Positions 7,555-16,102 are shown, counted from the first letter of the stretch. The stretch: DNA of 38,224 nucleotides from Nitrospinota bacterium (GCA_022562795.1 JADFOP010000016.1:1-38224); one strand, 5' to 3'. Numbers and translations are program-made. Notes: generated by a model not told the origin, from the sequence alone.

Positions 7555-8921
7555 ACGAGCCCAGCGTGAGCCGACGGGTTGCTGCCCGGGTCTTGGAGAG
7601 CTTGGAGAGCAAGGGCGGTTTCGCCAACGAACTGCTTCGGGTTCTGTTGGACTCGGCGGCCGAGGGGAGCGCGAAGTCGATCCTGCCCGCCGACCGAGCC
7701 CTCGCCCGCGAGCTGGTCTACGGGGTCTGCCGGTGGCGGAGCCGTCTGGATTGGGCGTTGAGCCAGGTTTCCGACCAGCCAGTAGGGGACCTTGACGAGC
7801 GAATTAAGACCATCCTTAGGCTCGGCGCCTACCAAATTCTGGAGTTGGATCGGATTCCCCCGTGGGCAGCGGTTAATGAATCTGTTAACCTCGCCAAGGC
7901 GACAGGCAGGCGACAGGCGGCGAGCTTCGTTAATGCGGTCCTTCGACATCTGGTCCGCAGGCAGGCCGAGCTCGCCGAGCCTACCTTCGACGACCCCATG
8001 GAAGCACTGGTCGTAGGGCAGTCTCATCCCCGCTGGCTCGTGGAGCGGTGGGTGGCGCGTTTCGGCCGCGAGGCTACGGCGTCCATCCTGGAGGCCAACA
8101 ATGAGCGGGCGCCCCTTACGCTGCGAATCAACCCGCTGAAGGCCTCCCTGAAGGAGGTGGCGACCTCTCTGGAGAAAGAGGGTTTCGGAGTGCGGGAGTC
8201 GTCCGTCGTCCCTGGGGCGTTGCGGGTGGAATCGGGCCCCGTTGAGGTTACGACCACGGAGGTCTTTCAGTCGGGCGCCTGCACCATACAGGATGAGGGG
8301 GCGGCCTTGGTGGGGTATCTCTCGGCCCCCGAGGCGGGCCAGACGGTGCTCGATGCCTGCGCCGCTCCAGGCGGGAAGGCGACCCACATGGCCGAACAGA
8401 TGGCTGATGGAGGCGTCATCCTTGCCATGGACCGCCATGAGGGGAGGATGCGACGCCTAGTTGCCAATGGCCGTCGCTTGGGTCTGCGCTCCATTCTTCC
8501 TTTTATTGGCGATGGCCTCTCTCCACCCCTGAGAGAACCCGTCCCTCTTGTCCTCGCCGATGCACCATGTTCCGGATTAGGCATCCTGAGGCGCCATCCC
8601 GAGGGCAAGTGGCTCAAGGGGCCCGAGATAATCGAGCGTCACGCCGCCCTTCAGGCCGCGTTGCTTGAAGCCCTGGCGCCGTGCGTTGCCGAGGGAGGCG
8701 TGCTAATATACAGTGTCTGCGCATTCGAGCCGGAGGAGACGAACGAGTTGGTGGCCCGGTGGATGGCCCAAAGGCCGGGTTGGACGGTGGAGGACCCAAG
8801 GCCCCACCTGCCTGATGCCGCCCACCGGTGGGTGACCGCCGAAGGGGCATTGTCTATCGTGCCCGAGTCTGGGGGCCCGGACGGATTTTACGCCGTCCGA
8901 CTGAGGCGCGCTCGCCTATAG
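7551..8921 (+). CDS. rsmB: 16S rRNA (cytosine-967-C5) methyltransferase
   Basis: Uses S-adenosylmethionine to methylate C967 of 16S rRNA. The N-terminal NusB-like RNA-binding domain covers roughly residues 1-150 (ARELVYGVCRWRSRLDW; LGAYQILELDRIPPWAAVNE). The C-terminal Rossmann methyltransferase shows motif I VLDACAAPGGKATHMAE near residue 265, motif IV DAPCSGLGILRRHPEGKW near 337, and motif VI YSVCAFEPEETNE near 388. Both motif cysteines, the nucleophile and the release cysteine, are present. The GTG start overlaps the fmt stop. Its place after def-fmt is conserved in many bacteria. Confidence 0.95.
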   Translation: MNEPSVSRRVAARVLESLESKGGFANELLRVLLDSAAEGSAKSILPADRALARELVYGVCRWRSRLDWALSQVSDQPVGDLDERIKTILRLGAYQILELDRIPPWAAVNESVNLAKATGRRQAASFVNAVLRHLVRRQAELAEPTFDDPMEALVVGQSHPRWLVERWVARFGREATASILEANNERAPLTLRINPLKASLKEVATSLEKEGFGVRESSVVPGALRVESGPVEVTTTEVFQSGACTIQDEGAALVGYLSAPEAGQTVLDACAAPGGKATHMAEQMADGGVILAMDRHEGRMRRLVANGRRLGLRSILPFIGDGLSPPLREPVPLVLADAPCSGLGILRRHPEGKWLKGPEIIERHAALQAALLEALAPCVAEGGVLIYSVCAFEPEETNELVARWMAQRPGWTVEDPRPHLPDAAHRWVTAEGALSIVPESGGPDGFYAVRLRRARL

Positions 8922-8934
8922 GGGAGACGAAGGG

Positions 8935-9882
8935 ATGAAGGGCTTCCTCCGATGGGTTGCTTTCACCCTGCTCTGCATCGTCGTGGGGATTGCGAGCGGC
9001 CTGGTCCTGCTGAACTTCACCCTCTCGGGCGGGGAGGTGGTCGTGCCCGACCTCGAAAGCAAGGACATCCTGGTGGCCCTGACCGTCCTCAACCAGCGAG
9101 AGGTGAACCTGCGGATTGTGCGGCGCGAGTACTCTACAGCAGTGCCGAAAAACGTCATAATCTCGCAGCGTCCAGGGGCGGGCACGAGGATCAAGAAAGA
9201 CAGCGACGTCTCGGTGGTCATCAGCCGAGGGCCGAAGGAGGTGGTGGTGCCGACTCTGACCGGGGAGACCGTCCGACGAGCCACCATAGTTCTTCGGCGA
9301 AATGGCCTAATGCCGGGACTACTTACAAGAACCCCCTCGGAGACACATCCGGCCCAGATCATTCTCGCCCAGGACCCATTGGCCGGGGTTGTCGTCGAGC
9401 GGGGAGGCGCCATCAACTTGCTGATCTCCACGGGCAAGGAGCCAGTCTATTTCCATCTGCCCTCATTCGCGGGCCAAAAGCTCAAATCAGCTGCCAAGGC
9501 TGTCGAAGATATGGGCCTCAAGGTTGGCGCCATTACCTACGAGCCGGCCAACGGGGCCCGGCCGAGCACGGTTGTCTCCCAATCTCCTCCGCCGGGAAGC
9601 CGCGTGGCAGCCGGCGAGGCCGTCCGTCTCGCCCTGGCCAAGGCCGGACCCCATCAAGAAGCCCCCGGTGAGGGGACTTTCACTGTATTCACCTACACTG
9701 TTCCAAAAGGTGTATTGGAGCGCCATGTCAAAGTGGAGGTGGTCTATGATGTCTTGAGCGAGACGGTCTTCGATCGTATGACTAGGCCGGGCATGGAGAT
9801 CCGCCTGCTTCTTCGGATTCACGGAGATCCAAGCGCCCGCATCTATCTCGATGGGGAGCTTGTCGAAGAGCGCCCCCTGTGA
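8935..9882 (+). CDS. Membrane-anchored PASTA-domain protein
   Basis: A short cytoplasmic N-terminus is followed by one membrane segment (about residues 8-28) and three consecutive PASTA repeats (about 33-99, 100-168 and 169-236). Each repeat has the opening VPxL or LPxF strand, the helix, and the PGxG- or PLAG-like turn (SQRPGAG, AQDPLAG, SQSPPPGS). A C-terminal region of about 75 residues, predicted beta-rich, is of unknown type. PASTA domains bind peptidoglycan fragments or beta-lactams and usually hang from Ser/Thr kinases or penicillin-binding proteins, but no kinase or transpeptidase domain is present here. The gene follows rsmB by 13 bases and precedes rpe, a position where similar kinase-less PASTA proteins occur in other deep-branching Gram-negatives. 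An envelope sensor or scaffold role is inferred. Confidence 0.85.
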   Translation: MKGFLRWVAFTLLCIVVGIASGLVLLNFTLSGGEVVVPDLESKDILVALTVLNQREVNLRIVRREYSTAVPKNVIISQRPGAGTRIKKDSDVSVVISRGPKEVVVPTLTGETVRRATIVLRRNGLMPGLLTRTPSETHPAQIILAQDPLAGVVVERGGAINLLISTGKEPVYFHLPSFAGQKLKSAAKAVEDMGLKVGAITYEPANGARPSTVVSQSPPPGSRVAAGEAVRLALAKAGPHQEAPGEGTFTVFTYTVPKGVLERHVKVEVVYDVLSETVFDRMTRPGMEIRLLLRIHGDPSARIYLDGELVEERPL

Positions 9883-9890
9883 AGCCCCGC

Positions 9891-9919
9891 TTGAGCCGGG
9901 AGACATTCTGACATATAAT
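9891..9919 (+). promoter_or_regulatory. Sigma70-type promoter of rpe
   Basis: TTGAGC and a consensus TATAAT lie 17 bp apart just after the PASTA gene stop codon. The predicted start is near 9926, giving a short leader before rpe. Confidence 0.65.
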
Positions 9920-9957
9920 TTTGTTCTTACCGCGTTTGTTTGACTGGGACGATGCCA

Positions 9958-10608
9958 ATGGTTCAAGTTGCCCCATCTATACTCGCCTGCGATTTCTCCC
10001 GCATGGGTGAGGAGGTGGCCGCCGTGGCCGCTGCCGGCGCCGACCTCCTCCACGTGGACGTCATGGATGGCCGATTTGTGCCCAACATCTCCATCGGCGT
10101 CCCCGTGGTCACGAGCCTCCGGCGGGTCACCGACCTGCCCCTAGACGTCCACCTCATGGTGATGGAGCCTGAGCGCTACATTGAGGCCTTCGCCGAAGCC
10201 GGGGCCGATTACATCTCCGTTCATGTCGAGGTCTGCGGCCACCTCCAGGGGACTCTCATGCTCATTAAAGAGATGGAGGTGAAGGCCGGCGTCGTCCTCA
10301 ACCCATCCACGCCCTTAAACACCCTCGATGAAGTTCTGCCCGAGGCCGACTATGTCCTGCTGATGGGCGTCAACCCCGGTTTCGGTGGCCAGAAGTTCAT
10401 CGACAGCGTGGAGGGAAAAGTCGCTAGGCTTCGGAGCAGAATCGACGAGGCGGGACTTCCCACCCTCATCGAGGTGGACGGAGGGGTCACATTAGACAAT
10501 GCCGGGCGCCTTCGCAAAGCCGGGGTAGATATTCTGGTGGCGGGCACTACCATCTTCAGCGCCGAGGAATACTCCATAATAATCAAGGCGCTCCGCACCG
10601 GGCCCTGA
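9958..10608 (+). CDS. rpe: Ribulose-phosphate 3-epimerase
   Basis: Interconverts ribulose 5-phosphate and xylulose 5-phosphate in the pentose phosphate pathway. The TIM-barrel signatures are all present: VAPSILACDFSRM at the N-terminus, LHVDVMDGRFVPNISIG (metal His and Asp) near residue 33, PLDVHLMV (metal His) near 62, LLMGVNPGFGGQKF near 135, and EVDGGVTLDN (metal Asp) near 172. I prefer the ATG at 9958 (216 residues, MVQVAPS), which matches the usual family start and has GGGA 8 bases upstream. ATG at 9952 or TTG at 9940 would add a few residues. It has its own promoter. Confidence 0.96.
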   Translation: MVQVAPSILACDFSRMGEEVAAVAAAGADLLHVDVMDGRFVPNISIGVPVVTSLRRVTDLPLDVHLMVMEPERYIEAFAEAGADYISVHVEVCGHLQGTLMLIKEMEVKAGVVLNPSTPLNTLDEVLPEADYVLLMGVNPGFGGQKFIDSVEGKVARLRSRIDEAGLPTLIEVDGGVTLDNAGRLRKAGVDILVAGTTIFSAEEYSIIIKALRTGP

Positions 10609-10621
10609 TAGTCAATTTTCC

Positions 10622-10649
10622 TTGACACTAGTGGTATTTAGTTTAAAAT
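10622..10649 (+). promoter_or_regulatory. Strong sigma70-type promoter of the rpsP operon
   Basis: A consensus TTGACA and TAAAAT are 16 bp apart, just after rpe. It should drive rpsP-khpA-rimM-trmD. Confidence 0.75.
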
Positions 10650-10680
10650 TAAACAGTTACGCTTGCTTCCAGCTTGAACG

Positions 10681-10695
10681 CCCCGCGAGGCGGGG
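10681..10695 (+). promoter_or_regulatory. Leader hairpin upstream of rpsP
   Basis: CCCCGC-GAG-GCGGGG is a perfect 6-bp stem in the roughly 95-base leader. No uridine run follows, so it is not a plain terminator. It could be an mRNA-stability element or part of ribosomal-protein autoregulation; that role is speculative. Confidence 0.4.
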
Positions 10696-10750
10696 TTGCT
10701 TTGCAGGTGGTAATAGACGAAAAACAGTGTGAAAAAGAGGAGGTGAGTGC

Positions 10751-11029
10751 GTGGCGGTCAAAATCCGTCTGAAGCGGATGGGCGCAAAGAAAAATCCCAA
10801 GTACCGAGTAGTGGTGGCTGATGTCCGCTCGCCCCGCGACGGGCGGGTCATCGAGGAGCTGGGGACGTATGACCCGATACCCACCCCGCCGGTGGTCAGT
10901 ATCAATGAGCCTCGAGCCCTCTATTGGTTGGGCCAGGGGGCGCGGCCCACGGATAAGGTGGCCAGCCTGCTTAGAGGCGTCGGGCTGCTGAAGAAGTTCC
11001 GTGAAGCCGCCGCCCCGTCGATCGAGTAG
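10751..11029 (+). CDS. rpsP: 30S ribosomal protein S16
   Basis: A small-subunit assembly protein. The family start [30 protein letters not shown] is complete, followed by IEELGTYDP and the [12 protein letters not shown] segment. 92 residues is a normal length. The start is GTG at 10751, with a strong AGGAGGTGA ribosome site about 6 bases upstream. It is first gene of the conserved rpsP-khpA-rimM-trmD-rplS cluster. About 130 bases without a recognisable gene separate it from khpA. Confidence 0.97.
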   Translation: MAVKIRLKRMGAKKNPKYRVVVADVRSPRDGRVIEELGTYDPIPTPPVVSINEPRALYWLGQGARPTDKVASLLRGVGLLKKFREAAAPSIE

Positions 11030-11161
11030 ACTGCGAATCGAGCAAACTGCGAAAGGGAGTAATACGGCACGCGAGACATCCCGCACGTAAGGGTACGCTG
11101 GGAACGAGATGGACGCAGCGTATGACTGACGGCATGGACGGACGTGGCTGTGGAGGGGTCC

Positions 11162-11395
11162 ATGCTCAAAGAGCTCATATACGGCATCGCCAAGGCTTTG
11201 GTGGATCACCCCGAGCTGGTGCAAGTCAATGTGGTCGAAGGAGAGAAGACCACCGTAATTGAGTTGCGCGTGGCTCGAGAGGACCTCGGCAAGGTAATAG
11301 GCCGAGAGGGGCGTACGGCCAGGGCCATTCGGACCATCCTCAATGCAGTTGCGACCAAACTGCGGAGACGGGCCGTCCTAGAGATTCTTGAATGA
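11162..11395 (+). CDS. khpA: KH-domain RNA-binding protein KhpA
   Basis: A 77-residue single type-II KH domain with the GxxG loop in [15 protein letters not shown] near residue 45. KhpA homologues bind RNA, often with KhpB/Jag, and affect cell division and small-RNA stability. I chose the ATG at 11162 because GGAGG (11152-11156) lies 5 bases upstream and the family starts MLKELI. An in-frame GTG at 11144 would add six residues. Its position between rpsP and rimM is widely conserved. Confidence 0.92.
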   Translation: MLKELIYGIAKALVDHPELVQVNVVEGEKTTVIELRVAREDLGKVIGREGRTARAIRTILNAVATKLRRRAVLEILE

Positions 11396-11411
11396 TGAAG
11401 CTCTTCGGCGC

Positions 11412-11948
11412 ATGCGTGCGATGAGTAATTCCTTAATCCTCATTGGCGGAGTGACCCGCGCCCAGGGACTGAAGGGCGCCCTACGGGTGGTGCCGTATCT
11501 AGGGGCGAGTGAGGACTACGGGGCCTTAAGCAGCGTCATACTCATGGCCGAGGACCGGGAGGAGGAGCGCACTGTTCGGGCCTGCCGTGCCCACGGAAAG
11601 GTTCTGATTATGGAGCTGGATGGGGTGGACGACCGCACGGCCGCCGAGTCCTACGTCGGGGCTGGTCTCTACGCCGACCGACGCCAGCTTCGCGACCTTG
11701 AGGCTGGGGAGTTTTACAAGGAGGACCTCATCGAGGCGACCGTCGTGACCGAGGCTGGCAAGCCCATTGGGGCCGTGACCAATTTTATCGCGACGGGCAG
11801 CAACGACGTCCTGGTAGTAAAGGGCGACGGCGAGGAACACCTCATTCCACTTATTCACTCGGTCGTCCGATCGGTCGACCTCGAGTCCCGGACCATAACA
11901 GTCGTCGCGCTTGAGGAGCTCTACGAGGAGCCCACCGAAGTTTCTTAA
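11412..11948 (+). CDS. rimM: 16S rRNA processing protein RimM
   Basis: Assists 30S head maturation by binding S19. The N-terminal domain begins ILIGGVTRAQGLKGALRVVPY, the standard RimM opening. The C-terminal PRC-barrel begins around GEFYKEDLIEATVVTEAGKPIG and ends in the HLIPLIHSVVRSVDLESRTI block. The start is uncertain: ATG at 11412 or 11421, or a TTG at 11388 that would overlap khpA. None has a clear Shine-Dalgarno sequence, so translation may be coupled to khpA, which ends at 11395. It is about 178 residues from 11412. Confidence 0.93.
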   Translation: MRAMSNSLILIGGVTRAQGLKGALRVVPYLGASEDYGALSSVILMAEDREEERTVRACRAHGKVLIMELDGVDDRTAAESYVGAGLYADRRQLRDLEAGEFYKEDLIEATVVTEAGKPIGAVTNFIATGSNDVLVVKGDGEEHLIPLIHSVVRSVDLESRTITVVALEELYEEPTEVS

Positions 11949-11951
11949 TCC

Positions 11952-12695
11952 ATGGAAGTCCACATCGTCACACTTTTCCCGGATCTCTTCGCCTCGCCGC
12001 TTAAGGAGAGCATTCTCGGCAAGGCGATCGATCGGGGCGTTGTGGACGTGGTCGTCCACGATCTTCGCGACCACGCCCAGGACAAGCATCGGACGGCCGA
12101 CGATGCCCCGTACGGCGGCGGGGCCGGAATGGTTCTCAAGCCAGAGCCCATCATTCGGGCTCTCAGGGCCATTGAGGCTGAGGCCGGCCCGGCGACGGTA
12201 GTCCTGCTCACCCCCCAGGGTATTCCCTTCTCCCAGGCGCTGGCCCAGCGATTGAGCAAGGAGGAGCGCCTCGTTTTGCTCTGCGGCCGCTACGAAGGGG
12301 TGGACGAGCGGGTCCGGCTCCATTTTACTGACCTCGAGATCTCCATCGGCGATTACGTGCTCATGGGTGGGGAGATTCCGGCCCTGGTGGTCCTCGATGC
12401 GACAGTGCGTCTGCTGCCGGGTGTCGTTGGCGAGGAGCGATCCATCCAGGAGGACTCCTTCCAGACGGGCCTGCTCGACCATCCCCACTACACGCGCCCG
12501 GCTGAGGCCGAGGGCCATAAGGTGCCCGAGGTGCTCCTTTCCGGCAACCACGAGGCCATCCGACGCTGGAGGCGCAAAGAGAGCCTCCGGCGGACGCGCG
12601 CCCGCCGCCCCGACCTGCTGGAGACGGCCACGCTCACCGACGAAGACGTAGAGCTCCTCGCTGAGATCGAGGCCGAAGAGGCTAGCCCAGAATAA
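11952..12695 (+). CDS. trmD: tRNA (guanine-37-N1) methyltransferase
   Basis: Methylates G37 next to the anticodon, using S-adenosylmethionine, to prevent +1 frameshifting. It is a SPOUT-class trefoil-knot enzyme. The knot sequences LLCGRYEGVDERV and IGDYVLMGGEIPALVVLDATVRLLPGVVG lie near residues 108-160, after the N-terminal VHIVTLFPDLFASPL. The conserved SFQTGLLDHPHYTRP follows, and the C-terminal half carries VLLSGNHEAIRRWR. 247 residues is typical. The ATG is three bases after the rimM stop. Confidence 0.97.
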   Translation: MEVHIVTLFPDLFASPLKESILGKAIDRGVVDVVVHDLRDHAQDKHRTADDAPYGGGAGMVLKPEPIIRALRAIEAEAGPATVVLLTPQGIPFSQALAQRLSKEERLVLLCGRYEGVDERVRLHFTDLEISIGDYVLMGGEIPALVVLDATVRLLPGVVGEERSIQEDSFQTGLLDHPHYTRPAEAEGHKVPEVLLSGNHEAIRRWRRKESLRRTRARRPDLLETATLTDEDVELLAEIEAEEASPE

Positions 12696-12705
12696 AGACC
12701 GGCTG

Positions 12706-12737
12706 AAGGGGAATTTCTGTTGATAATTTTCCCTTTT
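12706..12737 (+). terminator. Weak terminator after trmD
   Basis: AAGGGGAA (12706-12713) can pair with TTTCCCTT (12728-12735, one G-U) around a 14-base loop, and the run of four T ends at 12737. The next gene has its own promoter, which fits partial termination here. Confidence 0.35.
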
Positions 12738-12833
12738 AGGTATCAAATAAGCCCTAAAAATCTCAGATTCCATGACCTGGGAAGTCCTTACTTCAAAAAC
12801 GTTGACTAGTACGGTATCCGGCGGCGGTTATCC

Positions 12834-12862
12834 TTGACAGGCTCGGGGTGGTTGTGTAGACT
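12834..12862 (+). promoter_or_regulatory. Sigma70-type promoter of rplS
   Basis: A consensus TTGACA and TAGACT are 17 bp apart, about 48 bases ahead of the rplS start. This makes rplS separately expressible from the rpsP-trmD unit. Confidence 0.6.
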
Positions 12863-12909
12863 GCGGCGAATTAATTAGAGGCGGGCTACGCCGAGGAAGT
12901 GGAGAAGCC

Positions 12910-13260
12910 GTGTCCTATACCCTGGAATTCCTCGAAAAAGAGCAGATCCGCACCGATCTGCCTCAATTCGCCCCAGGCGACACCGTCCGGGTTCACATGC
13001 GTATCGTTGAGGGGGAGAAGGAGCGGATCCAGATATTCGAGGGCCCTGTCATCGCCCGCCGCGGCGGGGGTGTGCGCGAGAGCTTCACCGTCCGAAAAAT
13101 CTCCTACGGGATTGGGGTGGAGCGCACATTTCCCCTCCACTCTCCAAGGATCGATAAGATCGAGGTGGTCCGCCGGGGGAAGGTCCGCCGTGCGAAACTT
13201 TACTACCTCCGTCAACTGCGGGGCAGGAAGGCCCGGATCAAGGAAAAGGGCCGTCGCTGA
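12910..13260 (+). CDS. rplS: 50S ribosomal protein L19
   Basis: A large-subunit protein at the subunit interface. The 116 residues match the family throughout: [35 protein letters not shown], then [45 protein letters not shown] and a basic C-terminal tail ([12 protein letters not shown]). The start is GTG at 12910; GGAAGTGGAGAAG upstream gives a modest ribosome site. Confidence 0.97.
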   Translation: MSYTLEFLEKEQIRTDLPQFAPGDTVRVHMRIVEGEKERIQIFEGPVIARRGGGVRESFTVRKISYGIGVERTFPLHSPRIDKIEVVRRGKVRRAKLYYLRQLRGRKARIKEKGRR

Positions 13261-13292
13261 AAGCCTCGTTGCCTCTCCTTTCAGAATCCTAG

Positions 13293-13928
13293 ATGGACCG
13301 GTTTGAGCGCCAGGCCGCCGAGCGGGGCTTCTCGCTTGTGGCGGGCATAGATGAGGCCGGCCGAGGCCCACTCGCCGGCCCCGTGGTGGCGGCCGCCGTC
13401 ATCCTTCCACCGAAGACGAACCATCCCCTGCTGGTCGATTCCAAGCAGCTTGCTCCCGCCCGGCGCCTCGAGGCCTACGAGTTTATCCTCGCCTACGCCG
13501 TGAGCCTGGGGGTGGGGCTGGTGGATGCGGCCGCTATAGACGATCTCAACATCCTCCGGGCTACGAAGCTCGCAATGGCCCGCGCGCTGGAGGCGATTAC
13601 CGTCTCGCCCGACTATCTTCTGGTCGATGCCATATCCCTGCCCCAAGTTGACCTGCCTCAGGTGCCCCTGGTCAAGGGCGACCGCCGGAGCCTCTCGGTC
13701 GCCGCAGCAAGCATAGTCGCCAAGGTGAGCCGGGATTGGCTCATGGAGACCTACGCGTCGCAATACCCCGGATATGCCTTCGAGAGACATAAAGGCTACC
13801 CCACCAAAGAGCACCGGGCGGCCCTTGCCCGGCACGGGCCGTGCCCAATCCACCGAAAGAGCTTTCGGGGGGTGCGGGAGTTTTTCGAGGAGGGGGCCAG
13901 GCCGCTGAGGCTTTTCAACCCGTCTTGA
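13293..13928 (+). CDS. rnhB: Ribonuclease HII
   Basis: Cleaves the RNA strand in RNA-DNA hybrids and at single ribonucleotides in DNA. The four acidic catalytic residues are present: Asp and Glu in AGIDEAGRGPLAGPV (near residue 20), Asp in LLVDAI (near 112), and Asp in AKVSRDWLM (near 149). The KGYPTKEH and CPIHRKSF stretches near the C-terminus are typical. 211 residues is a normal length. Its place directly after rplS is conserved in many lineages. Confidence 0.96.
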   Translation: MDRFERQAAERGFSLVAGIDEAGRGPLAGPVVAAAVILPPKTNHPLLVDSKQLAPARRLEAYEFILAYAVSLGVGLVDAAAIDDLNILRATKLAMARALEAITVSPDYLLVDAISLPQVDLPQVPLVKGDRRSLSVAAASIVAKVSRDWLMETYASQYPGYAFERHKGYPTKEHRAALARHGPCPIHRKSFRGVREFFEEGARPLRLFNPS

Positions 13929-14021
13929 CGCGGGCGGGCTCTTCTCCATACAGTGCGATAAGATGGTAAGTAACGGGGCGGCTCGCTCGTCTTTCCTTAC
14001 AGATGGCAGGAGGCCCAGCTT

Positions 14022-14783
14022 GTGCGGATGAAGCCCAGCTTCGGCCTGGCGCTTTTGGCGGCCTTGTGGCTCGCAGTGCCGGCCTGGGCGGCAGAGCAGA
14101 CCACGGCGGAGCCCTCTGGGCATATGCTGCTCCTCGATGGGGGTCGCTACCACCTGGGCGACGGCATCTTCAATCGCTACGCCGCCGACGGGTCGCTCTT
14201 GAGCCATGAGGTGGCGGGGTGGAAGTACTCCTTCCCCTTCCGAGTGGGGCGCGATGGCGTGGTCTCAATCATCATCGGAAATGTCATCGGGGTGGACAGC
14301 GGCTCAACCCTCCAGCGCTACTTTAACCGGAAGGCCGGTGGGACCGTCTACCTGGAACGGGTTGAGGATGCCGCCGTGGCCGAGCGGACGAAGGTCGGCC
14401 TCCTGGAGCCCCGCCACAACCACACGAGCTTCCAGTCAGACCCTATCCGCCTGAAGGAAGGCACTTACATGGTGACAGTCGAGAGCAACCCCTACACTCT
14501 CTTCGACCGAGATGACATTCAAATAGAGAGCATCGCCGTTCGAACCGACGATCCGGAGCTCGCCATCGAACCGCTCTGGGCAAGGGGCAAGGTCTACTCC
14601 GGGGGCCTCGATCTCTCCCTCGTTCCCAAGTCCTGGAGGGGGGAGGAGGGCCTCAGCTTGGAGCTCGCCGGACCGACCCGGACCGTTGAGGAGCCGTCCA
14701 TGCCCGCCCCGTCGGAGCGCCGTCGCGGCGCGGAGCTACTGGAGCTCGAGCTTGGGGTCAAAGGGCGGGAGGGCGTTCGATGA
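14022..14783 (+). CDS. Secreted protein of unknown function
   Basis: The 253-residue protein starts with a Sec signal peptide: basic MRMKPSF, hydrophobic GLALLAALWLAV, and likely cleavage after PAWA near residue 23. The mature part has many short beta-strand-like stretches and includes SFPFRVGRDGVVSIIIGNVIGVDSGSTLQRYFN in two separate predicted strands (residues about 68-108). It has no cysteine and no motif I recognise. The GTG at 14022 is preferred to the ATG at 14028 because AGGAGG (14008-14013) is 8 bases upstream of it. Its stop overlaps the yraN start as ATGA, so it is coupled to a nuclease-fold gene, though that alone says nothing of function. A periplasmic or outer-surface location is inferred. 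Confidence 0.75.
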   Translation: MRMKPSFGLALLAALWLAVPAWAAEQTTAEPSGHMLLLDGGRYHLGDGIFNRYAADGSLLSHEVAGWKYSFPFRVGRDGVVSIIIGNVIGVDSGSTLQRYFNRKAGGTVYLERVEDAAVAERTKVGLLEPRHNHTSFQSDPIRLKEGTYMVTVESNPYTLFDRDDIQIESIAVRTDDPELAIEPLWARGKVYSGGLDLSLVPKSWRGEEGLSLELAGPTRTVEEPSMPAPSERRRGAELLELELGVKGREGVR

Positions 14784-15139
14784 CCACCCTGCGGGCCTCC
14801 CTCGGCCGGAGGGGAGAGCGGGTGGCGGCGAGGTTCCTGAGGCGGCGGGGCTACCGCATCCTCCACCGTAACTGGCGCTGCCCTTCCGGGGAGATCGATC
14901 TCGTCTGCGCCGATGGAGCCACGCTCGTCTTCGTCGAGGTCAAAAGCCGCTCGGGCGGCGGCCTCGTCCCGCCCGAGGCCGGGGTGGGCCGCCTCAAGCG
15001 CAGGAAACTCGAACGCCTGGCACTACACTACTTGGCCGCCCGCGCCCTGGTGGAGGTGGACTGGCGCTTCGACGTGGTTTCCGTGACCCTGGGGCGGTGG
15101 CGACGGCCCGCCGTCCGCATTTTTCAGGGAGCCTTCTAG
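14780..15139 (+). CDS. yraN: YraN/UPF0102 family endonuclease-like protein
   Basis: A small protein (119 residues) with the restriction-endonuclease-like fold core. RRGYRILHRNWRCPSGEIDLVCADG and LVFVEVKSRSGG give the E-x(n)-D-x(n)-ExK metal-site pattern of the PD-(D/E)XK superfamily. Its biological role is not well established; association with DNA uptake and recombination genes has been suggested for the family. The rnhB-yraN neighbourhood is common. Translation is coupled to the upstream secreted protein. Confidence 0.9.
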   Translation: MTTLRASLGRRGERVAARFLRRRGYRILHRNWRCPSGEIDLVCADGATLVFVEVKSRSGGGLVPPEAGVGRLKRRKLERLALHYLAARALVEVDWRFDVVSVTLGRWRRPAVRIFQGAF

Positions 15140-15151
15140 TCTCTTTTTCCC

Positions 15152-15180
15152 TTGACAACTAACCGGCCTTCCCGTATACA
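15152..15180 (+). promoter_or_regulatory. Strong sigma70-type promoter of rplM-rpsI
   Basis: A consensus TTGACA and TATACA are exactly 17 bp apart. The predicted start near 15187 gives a leader of about 30 bases before rplM. Confidence 0.75.
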
Positions 15181-15217
15181 ACACTTTCATATTTAGCCGC
15201 CTTTATAGGGGTTTTTC

Positions 15218-15652
15218 ATGCGGACCGTTTCGGCAAGGAAAGAGGATATAGAGCGGAAGTGGCACCTGGTGGATGCCGAGGGGAAAGTCCTTGGGCGGAT
15301 GGCTAGCCAGGTGGCCACCATCCTCAGGGGCAAGCACAAGCCAATCTACACTCCTCACGTGGACTGCGGCGACTTCGTCGTCATTGTCAACGCCGGGAAG
15401 GTGCGCCTTACGGGCAAAAAACTCCTCAATAAGACTTACTACTTTCATTCCAACTATCCTGGGGGCTTAAAGAGCGTTCAGGCAGGTAAGTTGCGGAAAG
15501 AGAAACCCGTGCGGATGGTCGAGCTCGCGGTAAGGCGGATGCTGCCAAAGACGAAGCTGGGCAGGGCGATGTTCAAAAAACTCAAGGTCTACGCATCGGC
15601 TCATCATCCCCACGAGGCTCAAGGCCCCGAGCCCCTCGAGGTCGAGGCCTGA
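15218..15652 (+). CDS. rplM: 50S ribosomal protein L13
   Basis: An early large-subunit assembly protein. The 144 residues show [45 protein letters not shown], the family core, and then the [22 protein letters not shown] block. The C-terminus ends [14 protein letters not shown], slightly extended and acidic. It forms a two-gene operon with rpsI, which begins 13 bases later. Confidence 0.97.
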   Translation: MRTVSARKEDIERKWHLVDAEGKVLGRMASQVATILRGKHKPIYTPHVDCGDFVVIVNAGKVRLTGKKLLNKTYYFHSNYPGGLKSVQAGKLRKEKPVRMVELAVRRMLPKTKLGRAMFKKLKVYASAHHPHEAQGPEPLEVEA

Positions 15653-15664
15653 GAGGAGGTCGTA

Positions 15665-16057
15665 ATGGAGCGGCCCAGGTACTACGCTACCGGCAAGCGC
15701 AAGACCTCGATTGCCAGGGTGTGGCTCACACCAGGCGAAGGCGCCATTACAGTCAACCGGATGCCCATTGATGAGTATTTCGACCGGGAGACGAGCAAGA
15801 TGGTCGTGCGTCAGCCATTCGAGGTGACCGGCACCCTTGGGGACTACGATGCTGTCGTCACAGTCCGCGGGGGTGGCAAAAACGGGCAGGCGGGGGCCAT
15901 CAAGCACGGGATCACCAAAGCGCTGGTCGAGGCGAACGCCGATCTGCGCGGGAAGCTTAAGCAGGCGGGCTTTCTGACTCGGGATGCCAGGATAAAAGAG
16001 CGAAAGAAGTACGGTCAGCCGGGGGCCAGGAAGAAGTTCCAGTACTCCAAGCGTTAA
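15665..16057 (+). CDS. rpsI: 30S ribosomal protein S9
   Basis: A small-subunit protein whose C-terminal tail reaches the P-site tRNA. The 130 residues include [21 protein letters not shown] near the start, [19 protein letters not shown] in the middle, and the invariant C-terminal [19 protein letters not shown] upstream is a strong ribosome site. It is followed at once by a strong terminator. Confidence 0.97.
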   Translation: MERPRYYATGKRKTSIARVWLTPGEGAITVNRMPIDEYFDRETSKMVVRQPFEVTGTLGDYDAVVTVRGGGKNGQAGAIKHGITKALVEANADLRGKLKQAGFLTRDARIKERKKYGQPGARKKFQYSKR

Positions 16058-16070
16058 TGATCCTCCGTCC

Positions 16071-16102
16071 GACCGAAGGCCCGTAACCTTCGGTCTTTTT
16101 TT
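16071..16102 (+). terminator. Rho-independent terminator of rplM-rpsI
   Basis: A perfect 9-bp stem, GACCGAAGG (16071-16079) and CCTTCGGTC (16087-16095), with a 7-base loop, is followed by seven T. It lies 13 bases after the rpsI stop and only 25 bases before argC. I see no promoter between it and argC, so argC may depend on read-through or on a start signal I cannot recognise. Confidence 0.9.

Noticed and set aside
11526-12773. Open frame of 415 codons on the minus strand
   Set aside because: It lies opposite rimM and trmD, which have firm family matches; the translated sequence has no recognisable domain.
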